Shown in pieces: positions 1-10,700 of a stretch of 64,000 bases of DNA. Source of the stretch: Lineus longissimus (Eukaryota > Nemertea > Pilidiophora > Heteronemertea > Lineidae). The position numbers and the translations under genes are program-made. The notes beneath the pieces were generated by a model. It made no database searches. It saw only the letters and a program-made list of their open reading frames with translations, and was not told the DNA's origin. Position 1 is the first letter of the stretch; each line of letters starts with the position of its first letter. The stretch spans positions 1,865,001 to 1,929,000 of the forward strand of contig NC_088326.1 in assembly GCF_910592395.1 (NCBI RefSeq), written 5' to 3'.

Positions 1-194
1 CGTCTGAAAGGAACGGAATTAACAGTTTGCTTTAAGAAAAAATGCAGTGAGATGGTACCAACACCTATGAGGATGATTAAATGTATGGGTACTTGTACAA
101 GGACAGACTGTCAACCAACCAGGACTGCCTTCAAGCATGAAGGCAGACCACTTGGAAGGCAACATGAAGGAATTGGCTTTGGTAAGATGCTGAC

Positions 195-1032
195 CTTCCT
201 CTGAATGGGTGTTGGCTGCTTGTAGCCTTTCCTAATGACTCCCTTGAAGACGAGGTGAGATAGACCCATTGATTGGAAACCTCCAGACTTCTTCTTCTTT
301 CGGTTCTGTTGCATCACCAATTTTCGTGTCTCTTTTGTCTCATCGCCGCTCGTGTCATCGCTGCCTCTTTTCTCCTGCTCAAACTCGTTGTCGTCTCCAT
401 CATCATTGGCAAGCTGCTCCGAGATGTCTACCTCTTCTGTGTTGTCCTGTAAGTAAAGAAAGACGTAAAGAAATGAACCTTGAATCTTGAAGAATGAATT
501 GAGAACGGATTTCTGAGGAACGAACACAGTCAAATCCATTTCCTTTTGAACTGAAAAAAGTGAAATAGTGATAGATGCGTGGTTATCAATTTGGAAGCAC
601 ACACAAATAGATGACATAATGGCGGAGCAACATACAGCATGAACTGGTCAAACACAGACAGAGGTGATCAGTCTCAGTGTAGTGCCTAGGCCCTAGTGGG
701 ACATCGCGATTTAGATTTACTGCAGCTATGAGAGCTAAATAATTTTTCTGAGCTAGGCCATAGCCATCCAAGCCAGGGAAGCGTATAAGACGCTTGTAAA
801 ATGAGATTGCACGCCGTCAGAATTGTAGAGAAGTGAACTGTTCAATATTCAGTGAAATGCACAGTACATGTAAAATGTACACGGGCTGTACACTAACACA
901 TGGTTAGATGGTACTGAGAAATGTACACAGAGAAAATTGATGATTTCATACCGATTTGTCAGGAACTGCAGCACGTGCAACAAATATTTTTTTATTGGCC
1001 TTGATGCTAGATTTTCCATTCTTTTTTCCCAT
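195..1032 (-). CDS. DDX54: DDX54-type DEAD-box RNA helicase, 5' exons only (partial)
   Basis: Two coding exons are visible: exon 1 at 952-1032 (ATG at 1030-1032, 27 codons) and exon 2 at 195-446 (84 codons). Both are phase 0, with donors gtatga and gtcagc and acceptor ttacag. Exon 1 starts MGKKNGKSS and is Lys-rich. Exon 2 has an acidic stretch ([14 protein letters not shown]), a basic block ([15 protein letters not shown]) and the Q-motif region ending [11 protein letters not shown]. The SGGFQSMGL and PTPIQRK segments match the start of the helicase core of DDX54 and yeast Dbp10, nucleolar ATP-dependent helicases of large-subunit ribosome assembly. The Walker A motif and everything after it would lie left of the window. 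Positions 1-194 look like intron. The start is chosen because it gives an in-phase first exon with a clean donor. The gene is head-to-head with the capping enzyme gene, 972 bp between start codons. Confidence 0.85.
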
Positions 1033-2004
1033 CCTGAAATTCTTACAAAATATCGTTTTGTCGGGTGTAATTAGTGACTTTATTGATGAAAGCTAAATCG
1101 CGCATGGACTTCTCATGGGCGCTGACATATTGGATCTCGAGGTGTCTCGAAACTACGAGAGGTCATTTAGAACAAATATCTCTAAAACTAGGAGCTCAGA
1201 TTTATCAACTCTATTATCGAATGCGTTTATAATTGATGAACTTTATACTACTGTACTTTAAGTTTGTAAATAGGCCTTGAATAGAAATGAAATGGTGAAT
1301 TTCCCCATCGTCTACGTCACTTCCCAATTTCGCCATCTTTGTTTTCGTCTTGCCAGCTGTTCCTCTTGCGAAGAAAAAGTGCTTCAAAGTTGTCCAAAGT
1401 GAAATTAAATTCACTTTAGTTGCAACCTGTAAGTAGATTTAAATACGAGGAACAATTTGATACCACATTTATTGTCATAGATAAACTTCGATCACCAGAA
1501 TATAGGTTGTTACTTCTGAAGATGCATTGCATGTATGTTGTATGTATGATAATGATGTCATGATGTACATGATGTAGGCCTAGGCCTTTTACTCAATTAC
1601 ACCAGGCGGAGGAAGCCACTGCGGGCCGGTGTGACAGCGGATATAGTCACCCTGGAGTCATAGTCCGGTAGTATTGTATTTGACCAAATAAGCAGCATGA
1701 TCTATTGTACCGCTAACCCTAACCAAAACATTTACCTTAGCAATGCGGGCTATGTTACACGGACTATCAGCCCTAGGACTACTATCCCTTGCACACCGGC
1801 CAAACAAACCTAAATATAGGCTCAACGAACAAAAGATCATGTGGTGTGCGACCATGCGGTCTTTTGTTTGCTCCTACCTTGTTTGTTGTGGCCAGCAGTG
1901 GATTCCTCTGCCTGGTATGAAAGTATCTCTTGTAATTTGGTGTCATTTTTCCAGTTTCAGAGGATGTTTTGATATCAATTATCATCAGCAGTCAGTTCAG
2001 TGTA
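1033..2004. promoter_or_regulatory. Divergent intergenic region between DDX54 and RNGTT
   Basis: These 972 bp separate two head-to-head start codons, so both core promoters and both 5' UTRs should lie here. I see no convincing TATA box. An imperfect inverted-repeat element occupies 1624-1801 (listed separately). The rest shows no reading frame or repeat I can support. Confidence 0.5.
1624..1801. mobile_element. MITE-like element with imperfect terminal inverted repeats
   Basis: The left end (GGCCGGTGTG, 1624-1633) is the exact reverse complement of the right end (cacaccggcc, 1792-1801). Similarity continues inwards as GGATA and AGTCC blocks with mismatches. The 178-bp size and absence of coding capacity fit a MITE. 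No clear target duplication was found. It sits in the DDX54-RNGTT intergenic region. Confidence 0.45.
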
Positions 2005-5000
2005 ATGGCATCTGGAAAAGCTTTACCCATCCCACCTAGATGGCTTGATTGCCCAAGGAAGGGGTCACTGGTTGCTGGTAAGTTTTCTGGCTCCCCAACT
2101 GTGGAACTCTCTAAGCTGTAATCTACGGGACGCTCAGTCACTCCTTGCTTTCAGGAACACTCTAAAGACGGTCCTATTTCAGAAGTACTTTGCTCGCTAG
2201 GGGGCGCACTCGAACAGTTTAATTGCTGGATTTGAGCGCCTTACAAGTCTTTATTGTATTGTATTGTATTGTATTGTATTGTAAGAACGTTAAAGATACT
2301 TTGTACTCAACTTTTCAAATAAACACACATAGGTATTTGAATTGAAGAGCGCTCGGATCAGAGATGGACATCACCACCAGTATTTTGATATGATGGTCAA
2401 AGGAAGGTCAAATTTGCCCTAAAATAGTAGAATTGGACCTACTGGTAATAATTTTTGAATTTAAGGCCAGTAAATACCCATAACGTAGTCTTCTCTCATA
2501 TTCATTTGAGCTTCTCCATCCACTTCCAGCCAAGTTTCTTCCCTTTAAGACGCTCTTGGACAGCCGTTATGATGATCAGATTCCTGAGGCCAATAGATTT
2601 GATGTTGACATGTTCTTCTTGTCAATGTCTGCAGCCAAGGTGAGTGGGTTACAGGCTTCTCAATGGCCTACTGACGCAACTTTGGCTGCCACTACGTGGC
2701 GCTGGCTGGGTCTTGGATACGATGGTTTGTCAAGCGATGTTAGCGACATTTTTTTGGTGCAAAGTTTCCAGCTTTAGGAATGTCGTTGGGACACCAAACA
2801 CAGACTTCCCTGTTCATGACTGCAACAGGAAGTAAAATCAAATGAAAGTGATGAACCTCAAAATGCTGACAAAGTGCAAAAAATGATTTCTTTTTCAACG
2901 GGACCAAAAACATGAGCTAGGAACGAAAAGCCATTTATTGAAATTTTTACAGTCCACGAAAGTGGAATTTTAAGGAATGTTTGCATTGTGGGAAAAGGAA
3001 ACTGACGGATGAGTGTCTCTCAAAATCAGTAAATTTCTGTGATTTTTCATTTCAGCTCCGCATAGGTTTGATAATTGACCTGACCAATACAACACGGTTC
3101 TATGACAAGAGAAGAATCGAAGGGAAAGAGTGTCGTTACCTTAAGTTACAGTGTCGAGGGTGAGTAGTCAGTTTTTCTCTTGCTTGATTTGGGTTTTGGC
3201 GTCCTTAGGTCCTTCATCAGATCAGCATCAGCATCAGATGAAAACAGCAGAAGATAATGTTATTGTATGGTATGTTTTTTCAGGCACGGCGAATGCCCCT
3301 CCGAAGACCAAACCAATGCATTTTTGGAACTGTGCGATAATTTTGTGAGACAGAAACCGCTGCAGCAAATCGGTAAGCAGTAGCAAGCAGAGGAGTCTTC
3401 CTAAAAAAATCAAAAATATATCCAGAATAAAAATAAATTGTGACAAAGGGCAAGGAAAAAAACTCCATAACAGAACTCGTCGTCAGTTTTGAAGAATTCA
3501 GAAGTGAGTAAATGTTCTGAAGTATAAATTAAAGACACAATTATCAGTAGAAATCTTTCCTGTTGCAGGTATCCATTGCACCCATGGCTTCAACAGAACA
3601 GGCTTCCTCATCATAGCCTATTTAGTAGAAAAACAGTCTTGGAGCGTCGACGCTGCTGTCAATCTGTTCGCAAAGGCTCGTCCACCCGGCATTTATAAGC
3701 AAGACTATTTAGACGAGTTATATCGTCGATACGGCGACCCAGAGGACACACCGAATGCCCCGCCTCTTCCTGATTGGTGCACAGGTATGTAAGCCTTTCC
3801 TGGCACTGTATTTTCCGACGAATGTAGTTCAAGGTTTAAAAAAATATTTCTCGAGTATTTTGTTAAAAGTTTATAGTGTAAGCATCGTGAAATATTAAAG
3901 TCGAATCTTGACAATGATTTCTTACAGAATCTGATGACACTGGTAGTCTTGATGACGATGGTAACCTCATCGGACACAAACGCTCATCCGACGCATTAGG
4001 TGAGCCAGCGACCAAAAGAAGACGGAAAGAATTCTTGAGGCAAGACGCAAAGTTTATGGACGGGACGGTGCAGGGAGTACACCGGATTACGGAACAGCCG
4101 ATCTTGGGCCAGGTGCAGAGGAAGTGTCAACAAATGTGCTCTTGGGAAGGGTAAGTTTCTATCACTTGCTGTGAATGGTGTTGTTAAAGGGGGAACTAGA
4201 CACTGTTTCAAATATACCTGTGAAAGATTTCATTTTATAAAGTTTGATATTTGAAAAGATATCTCGTTTAAACTTCAGGTCAGGATTTCCTGGGTCGCAG
4301 CCGGTGTCAATGGATCTTGACAACATGAAATTTCTACAGCAAAAGCCATACAAAGTCAGCTGGAAGGCAGATGGTACAAGGTGAGGTTTTATGTCGCAGC
4401 GCACTGACGGGTCTGGGTACTAAGATTGAGACCGGGAGGGTGGACCTAATATGTAGGCCCAAACCTAAGTCTCCCAACTAGATGTCTTGGCTCGGGTGTG
4501 AAGAAGATTAAGACCCTAAGTCTTGTGGCGGAGTGCCTTTGTGTGCTGGTAGCTGAAGAATCGTAGGCTCACAGTCGCACCTAGGTCTGGTCTGTGCCTT
4601 TCTGCTAAGCCGGTCAAGTGAGCTTGATGAATGATATGAAAAAGTTGAAATTACCAAATTTTTGGTCAGATCATTTCCCTCTCCTCTTCAGGTACATGAT
4701 GCTAATTGACGGAACACGACGCATTTTCATGATCGACCGAGACAACGCTGTATTCCAAGTGCCAAGTCTGACTTTTCCTCGAAGGAAGGATCTGAACGCC
4801 AATATTGAAAACACTCTAGTTGATGGGGTGAGTATTTCTTCCTTTGGGGCCTGGCGCTTTGGACTTGTTGCTCAGAAGAGGGCCCTGGTTCGAACATTAC
4901 AGTTGGCGTGGACTTTGGGCAGGTCTCTCTGTCTGACTTGCCTCACTCCACCCAGGTGTACAAGTGAATGGGTATTGAGCAGCTCATCTTAGTTTCACTA

Positions 5001-7439
5001 AAATGTTTCTGGATTCAAGGTTTGAATGTAAAGTCGGCGACAAACTTTAACGTGGGCTTTAATTGCGTCACCTTATTATACTGATATTCAAAATGAAAAT
5101 GCATTTCATGCCTCTGCTTCTTTTCCAGGAGATGATCATGGATAATGTTGGAGGCAAAGACGTCCCTCGATATCTCATCTATGACATTGTCAGATTTGAG
5201 GTAGGGTCGTATTCATAAATGTTGTAACTGCATTTACCTGAGGTATGCACAGGCTGTATTCATAAAACTGCTGTTTCATTGCGTCTTTGTAACTTCAAGA
5301 TTTACCTCTTGATATCAGTGTCTCCAGTAGAGGGTATCCACTAAGGAAGTGTATAGTACCCCCAGGTATATGGCACGGCTTAACCCGCCGGCCATGAGGG
5401 AATTCCTTTATGGCCCAGTGGTTGGCGCGTTGGCCCCAGAGTGGAAGTTGAGCAACGTTGACCGCGGTCAACCTTTGGATCGGTGACCGGCGCGTACAAT
5501 ACATGAAGGTTCCACTGTACATTTGCTGCAAGGCTTGTGATGAAAGCTTGCTTGTCTCCGAGATACTTTCTATCTAAACAGTTACAGTTATACATATTGT
5601 GGAAGCTACAACTAGAATATTTTGACCTCTGGCTGCTGTCCTGCTGCACTGCTGACCGATATACCACATACTTGACTGAATACAGAGCTCTTCAGCTACA
5701 ACTAGAATATTTTGACCTCTGACTGCTGTTCTGCTGTCCTGCTGCACTGCTGACCGATATACCACATACTTGACTGAATACAGAGCTCTTCAGCGTAACT
5801 CTGGCCAGGCAGTAGTTAGCTACAAGCTGTGTGCTCTGACAGCCACAGACGAAGTGAATGCACTCATTAGATTTTTTCTTTAATTTCAGGGTATGGATGT
5901 AGCAGGCACAGACTTCGACCGGCGTCTCCTTTGCATAACGAAAGAAATAATTGGCCCGCGATACAAGTCTATAGAACAGGGAAAATTAGACAAGCTACGC
6001 GAAGCATTTAGTGTCCGAGCAAAACCTTTCTGGGATGTGACACAATCAAAAGCAGTAAGTTGGCTGGGATTCCTGTAACGAGATTTTAGCATAGCTTCCA
6101 CATGGGGGTTTAGTGGTTTTAGATTCCCGGGACTTGATTCAGAAGTCGTACGTTGCATTGGTTGAAATTTCAGTGGGAAAGAAACTTTCATTTTCATGCT
6201 GCATTGCATCCTCAAGCTTTACTCTTTCTTTCAGTTACTGGAGGGAAAGTTCATCCAACAAGTTAGCCACGAGACGGATGGACTAATATTCCAGCCAGTC
6301 CCTGATGTAAGTGTTTTACCCTTTGGGTGCTGAAGCCACTTTCTGTCTCCATTGCCCTGTGTTGAGCAGTGTGGCCAGTTTGTTGTTTTTGAGTGGCTGT
6401 GCAAAATCCAATGGATAAGAACATCAGCATCTTAACGAGTTTCTCTTCACTTCAGAAATATAAATGTGGTCGCTGTGATGACGTCCTGAAGTGGAAACCG
6501 CCAACGTTAAACTCAGTCGACTTCAAGTTACAGATCACTCGAGAACAAAGACCAGGGTAGGTTTTGTCAATTCAGGATGCTTGCTGTTCAGTTTGATTTA
6601 CAATCCTGGAAACTACATACTTATTTTGTTTTGTGTGTGATGTTACAAGATATAACAGACGTCACTTTGATAGTTTTTACCCTATGATCAGCGCCCCCTT
6701 TGGTGCCAAATTACTGTGAATCCTCATTGATGTGGTTGTGTTTGTTTTATCTTACAGAATGTTACCGGAGACGAAAGGTTACCTGTACGTCGGAAGTCTT
6801 GACCGTCCTTTCTCACAAATTAAGGTTACGAGAGATTTAAAAGCATACGATAAAAAGATCATCGAGTGTACTTGGGAGAATAACACATGGAAATTTATGC
6901 GGGAACGAACGGACAAGTCATTTCCAAATGGCTACAAAACTGCTGTTGGTAAGTTTCTTTAGAAAGTCGTGTTTATATTTTCAACATATTGGCTTTGATG
7001 GACTCAGTAGGGGCCGAGAGCTTAGGTATTTGTGGGGTATCAGTGGCAGAGTGGCTAGAGCGCCGGGTCATATCCCAGAGGTCGTCGGTTCGTTTCTCGG
7101 ATGGATCAGGACTGGCACTCAGTTATTAGGTTTCTGTTTTTTAGTCCTTTGAGAGAGGGGATTCAAGAAGAGACAATGAGAGACAAGAAATTTTCTCTTC
7201 AGGCTTCAACCAAATTTTGAATGCCCCTTAGGCCTACACTGGTGATATTGTTTCAAGCTTTCATTTCAATGAGTATCTAATTTCTTCTTCTTGCAGCTGT
7301 GTGCAACAGTATTCAGCACCCAGTCACCAAGGACCTACTGTTCGATATGATCGAGAAGGACCGATGGAGACCGTCTGCCTCTGTTCATCCCGGGAGCTCA
7401 ACGGATAGAGATCTAATGCCCCCTCCACCATTTCCTTGA
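2005..7439 (+). CDS. RNGTT: mRNA capping enzyme (RNA 5'-triphosphatase plus guanylyltransferase), complete
   Basis: Fourteen coding exons: 2005-2077, 2530-2639, 3056-3159, 3284-3372, 3569-3784, 3928-4150, 4279-4380, 4692-4827, 5129-5200, 5890-6054, 6235-6306, 6456-6556, 6758-6948 and 7297-7439. They total 1797 nt, giving 598 aa and a TGA stop; human RNGTT is 597 aa. All junctions are GT-AG and in phase. The N-terminal half is a cysteine-phosphatase-fold RNA triphosphatase with the P-loop [10 protein letters not shown] (Cys129, Arg135). A charged linker ([20 protein letters not shown]) follows. The C-terminal half is the nucleotidyltransferase, with motif I KADGTR (catalytic Lys301 binds GMP), then DGEMI, DGLIFQP and LKWKPP, and an OB fold. 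It ends MPPPPFP. The nuclear enzyme removes the gamma phosphate of nascent mRNA and adds GMP. The start is supported by alignment of [10 protein letters not shown] with the animal family N-terminus. Confidence 0.97.
2084..2283 (+). mobile_element. LINE 3' end: reverse transcriptase C-terminus plus (TATTG)n tail
   Basis: In RNGTT intron 1, beginning 7 bp after the exon 1 donor, the frame 2084-2200 reads [14 protein letters not shown], then [12 protein letters not shown] and [12 protein letters not shown], then TAG at 2198-2200. The LWNSL...LR.A.SL..F...LKT.LF pattern is the usual carboxy end of CR1/L2/RTE-type non-LTR retrotransposon ORF2. A short 3' UTR (2201-2251) and a TATTG pentamer tract (2252-2283) follow, as expected for a 5'-truncated LINE copy. 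Confidence 0.75.
5408..5600 (+). mobile_element. tRNA-derived SINE, degenerate (family S2)
   Basis: In RNGTT intron 9. The head TGGCCCAGTGGTTGGCGCG resembles a tRNA box A and the end TTGTCTCCGAGATACTTTC resembles the 3' part of the elements at 23862-24008, 37983-38140 and 42540-42622. The box B region (TTTGGATCGG) is decayed. Family membership rests on visual alignment of short blocks. Confidence 0.45.
5604..5791 (+). repeat. Two-copy tandem duplication, 90 and 98 bp
   Basis: Unit 1 (5604-5693) and unit 2 (5694-5791) are nearly identical, both starting agctacaactagaatatttt and ending cagagctcttc. Unit 2 has an 8-bp ttctgctg insertion within a CTG-rich stretch. It lies in RNGTT intron 9, so no coding change follows. 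Confidence 0.9.
7040..7115 (+). mobile_element. tRNA-like SINE head fragment
   Basis: In RNGTT intron 13, TGGCAGAGTGGCTAGAGC fits a tRNA box A and GGTTCGTTTCTCG about 40 bp later fits box B. The anticodon stem and acceptor stem do not fold as an intact tRNA, so a SINE fragment or tRNA relic is the better reading. Confidence 0.45.
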
Positions 7440-9261
7440 AGAGGAGTGAAATATTTGGACTATTGACTTCCGTGTTTCCCAAACTTCAGCACCCAGCTGT
7501 GGATTCAGTGTGTGATGGCCTAAAAAAACAATGCGTCATTCACAAGGACTGCTCATCAGGTGTGTGTGTGTGATTGAAGCCCTGTTCATCCCCGTTGTTA
7601 AAAAAATACTGATCTTTTGCGTCTGTCGCCATTGCCTTGAAAGGGGTGCAGCAGCTGGACTTTTTTCAGAAAGAAAGCACTACTTGTGTATGCGGTACAT
7701 GTATCTGACTGGGAATGTATCACTGTATTGTACAGTTTATTTGACTCCTTTGTAGTTTGATATTTTTCTCCCAGGGGAGTAGGCTGGACATAGGTCTGTG
7801 CTGTTCGATCAACTGGCCTTTTCATAAGATTTGTCAAAATGCAAGTGCCATTTTCCTGACCTCTCATCTGTTTAGAAACCAAGGCAATCCTGGTTTATCC
7901 TTGATAAACAGGGTATACCTGGTTTAGCGAGAAAAGTTGCAGTGAATGACTGAATGGTATCAAGTGCAGATCGTCGGTAACGTCGAGAGTTGTGGTAACT
8001 GAGGGTCACCACTTGGCGTACTCAAGAAAGCGTGTTTACTTGGGATATTCAGTGTCGGCCGGACCTGTGGATACTAGCCTCAAATGCTCTGCCGGCCCTT
8101 CAAACTCAATTGTCTTGGTAAGTTGAAAAGTAGAGTTGGTTGCAGTATTTTACACCATCTATTTCACAGAACGTTTCATACATGTAAGAAAATGCTATTT
8201 TGCTTTAGGTTCAGCAAATCAGTGTGCTCGATTTTTAAAGCGTATAATAGCTTTAATCATGCATAACATGGTCATGGATTTCTTTTATGTTAAACAGAGC
8301 TCATATAAATCAGAAATTTTTAAGCTTAAATTATTATCATGATGTATGAGAGTTTGTAAATAATAAGAGATATTATTGTAGATGGGTCTGTCGTTGTTAT
8401 TTTTCGAAAGATTGAAGAGTCCCCAAGGAGTATCAATCAGTAAGGAGATTGGAACTGCTCTGTTGACTGTCACAGTATCTATGACAACGCGAGTTGATTT
8501 CAGGTAGCATATGGCTACCGAGTCCATTTATGTTTGGCTCGCCATTCCTGCCCAAAAACCTGCACTTGTCCATTGAGCAGGCTTTCTGGTGCCCTGTGAG
8601 GCTATTACAGGCGGATATCTGGGGCTTTTCCATCTTAAAAATAGGGATTTGTAGGAATTATAGGGCCGCCGGAAAGCCTGATTGAGGCTGCCATTTGCAT
8701 TGGCGGACATCCAAAGATCTCTAGCACATCAAACTTACCTCTGTTGCACGGGTTGATGCTCTTGATGCAGTGCTGCACAATGACCTCTGTCTTGGACATC
8801 ACATTGTATGACATCATCAGTTATGCCAACATGATGGAAGTCTTTTTGTGCTTCATCATTTGGCTCTTGAATAGCTGATGTGTCACAACCTGAGGCCGGA
8901 ATAAGATAACTGTGAGTTGGCGAGCTTGAAAGAAATGTCCGCCTCACTATGGGGACAAAGACCAAGATCACAGTTTTCACCATGCTTAGACAGACCGGCA
9001 TACATGTATAGGTGTCTTAGGGTAATGACGCAAAGACTTCTGAATTGTGAAGCAATTTGCACCACGATGAAGTGAGCCCAGGTCTGCAACAGAGTGAATT
9101 GGCTTGGACCCTGTCAACTCCTCTTGGTCTCACTCCCTCATTCGAAGACCCCATGGAGTTTCAGGTCACTTGTTGATCCTTTTATCCTTTTCAACTAAAA
9201 TGGCAAGAGATGTGCACGATTTGTTCAAATAAAGATGGGATGCAGAAGAAATTCCAATAAA
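7440..9261 (+). other. Probable 3' UTR of RNGTT with poly(A) signals
   Basis: There is no convincing coding sequence between the RNGTT stop and the convergent GGT gene. AATAAA hexamers on the plus strand lie at 9228-9233 and 9256-9261. A closer signal was not seen, so a long 3' UTR (about 1.8 kb) is inferred. A CA/GT run lies at about 7560-7572. Confidence 0.4.
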
Positions 9262-9272
9262 CAACCTTTATT
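9228..9272. terminator. Overlapping convergent poly(A) signals (RNGTT and GGT)
   Basis: Plus-strand AATAAA occurs at 9228-9233 and 9256-9261; minus-strand AATAAA (TTTATT on plus) occurs at 9267-9272. This is what two tail-to-tail genes with abutting or overlapping 3' ends would show. The assignment is inferred from position only. Confidence 0.45.
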
Positions 9273-10700
9273 GTGACCCATAGAATATAAACTAATATAC
9301 TAGCATACAATTTAATACCATACATGATATAATATCACCATAGTATTTGCTGCGACAAAAAATAAATAACGAGCTATTTACACTTAAAGTTTAACAGAGT
9401 ATACAATATTTAAATATTTGTAATAAAATTTATGGAATAATAGAAATGATAAATCATAATTATTAGAATGTGTGGAGATACAACAAGAAATAAGAATGTG
9501 TTGGAATTTTTTGCTAGCAACGGAATGGTCTTGCACATCCAAATGAAAAGCATCCTCCCACAACTGGGCTTGGGACCGTTTCTGAAATAGACTTGCACAT
9601 AGCCCTGCGGAAATGGGTGACAGTGGGGTGATGCACACTTGCTGTAACAGCCAAGTTCTCTCACCAAATCGGGCAAATGTCAGCAGAGGTTTGATTCAGT
9701 GTATTTAAGGGAATGCAACAAAGGCCTGTTGAGGGAGGATGTTGGAATGTGATCTGATGGTCAAGGTATACAATATCAGGAAAGTCTCATCCATATTTGG
9801 ATTAAGATGTGCTCTGCAAACCAAAAATATCACAGTCTGGGAACAAAAACGAATTCTGCACACCCAGAGAACTAGACGATGCATAAGTGCTAGCAATTGG
9901 TTCAGCAGTTCCTACTGAGGAATGCCATTGGAAATGGTTGTGTTGGTTCTCAAGTGTGAATGGAGTGACATTTGAAAAGGACTTGCAATCGCCCAGTCTA
10001 CAGCCCGAAATTATCTATCATATACATTATATAGTCAGGTGAACTACTACATGGTAACAGCTATTTCATCAAAGACCATAAAATATTGAGAAGTCAACAA
10101 CATAAACAGAGATTAAATTTTGTCAACAACAACCATGATTGATGAAACAGGCAACACTATGCTTCGATTCACTCAGCTCTGTCCCATTGTTACGGGGTTA
10201 AAAGGGACAACTTAGCATTTTAGTGATCATGAGGATAGTGTACATATTTGAAACCAGGCGCCGCCACATGTAGTGATACACTAATGCTTATGTCTCTTTT
10301 ATGAGATTCACCTTGGCACGAAGGGGACAGAGAAAATCTACTAACTTCTACCATTGCACGATATCATATGAGCTAACATAAGCAGGAATAACCGAGAATT
10401 TGGAACACTTCTGCTGAAAAAAGCATTGTTCGATAACTAGATTTGCCAACTAATACATGCGTAGGCCAGGAGGGGTTTGGGAGTGTGAAAGACCCACCTG
10501 TTGGAAAAATCTTTAAATCTGGCCACGAAATTCCCCAGTGCAAAAAAGATTATTGAAATTGACTACCAAAGTCCCTTTCATCTTTGTAATATGTCCCTTC
10601 CTCAGGCAAAATGACCTCTCCTACGCCTTTTTTATCAAGTTAATGTTAGTTCATGTTTGTTCAAAGAGAATAAGTAGCGCTATCTATCAGCTGACTGTGT
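9273..10700 (-). other. Probable 3' UTR of the GGT gene
   Basis: This 1.4-kb AT-rich stretch lies between the GGT stop codon and the minus-strand AATAAA at 9267-9272. I see no supported gene in it. An AAAGGGACAACTT end-motif near 10200 resembles motifs at 13542 and 36215 and may mark a decayed MITE. Confidence 0.4.

Noticed and set aside
8635-9001. Minus-strand frames with a GTAAGT donor-like site between RNGTT and GGT
   Set aside because: No acceptor or partner exon in phase, no known domain; more likely 3' UTR of RNGTT on the other strand.
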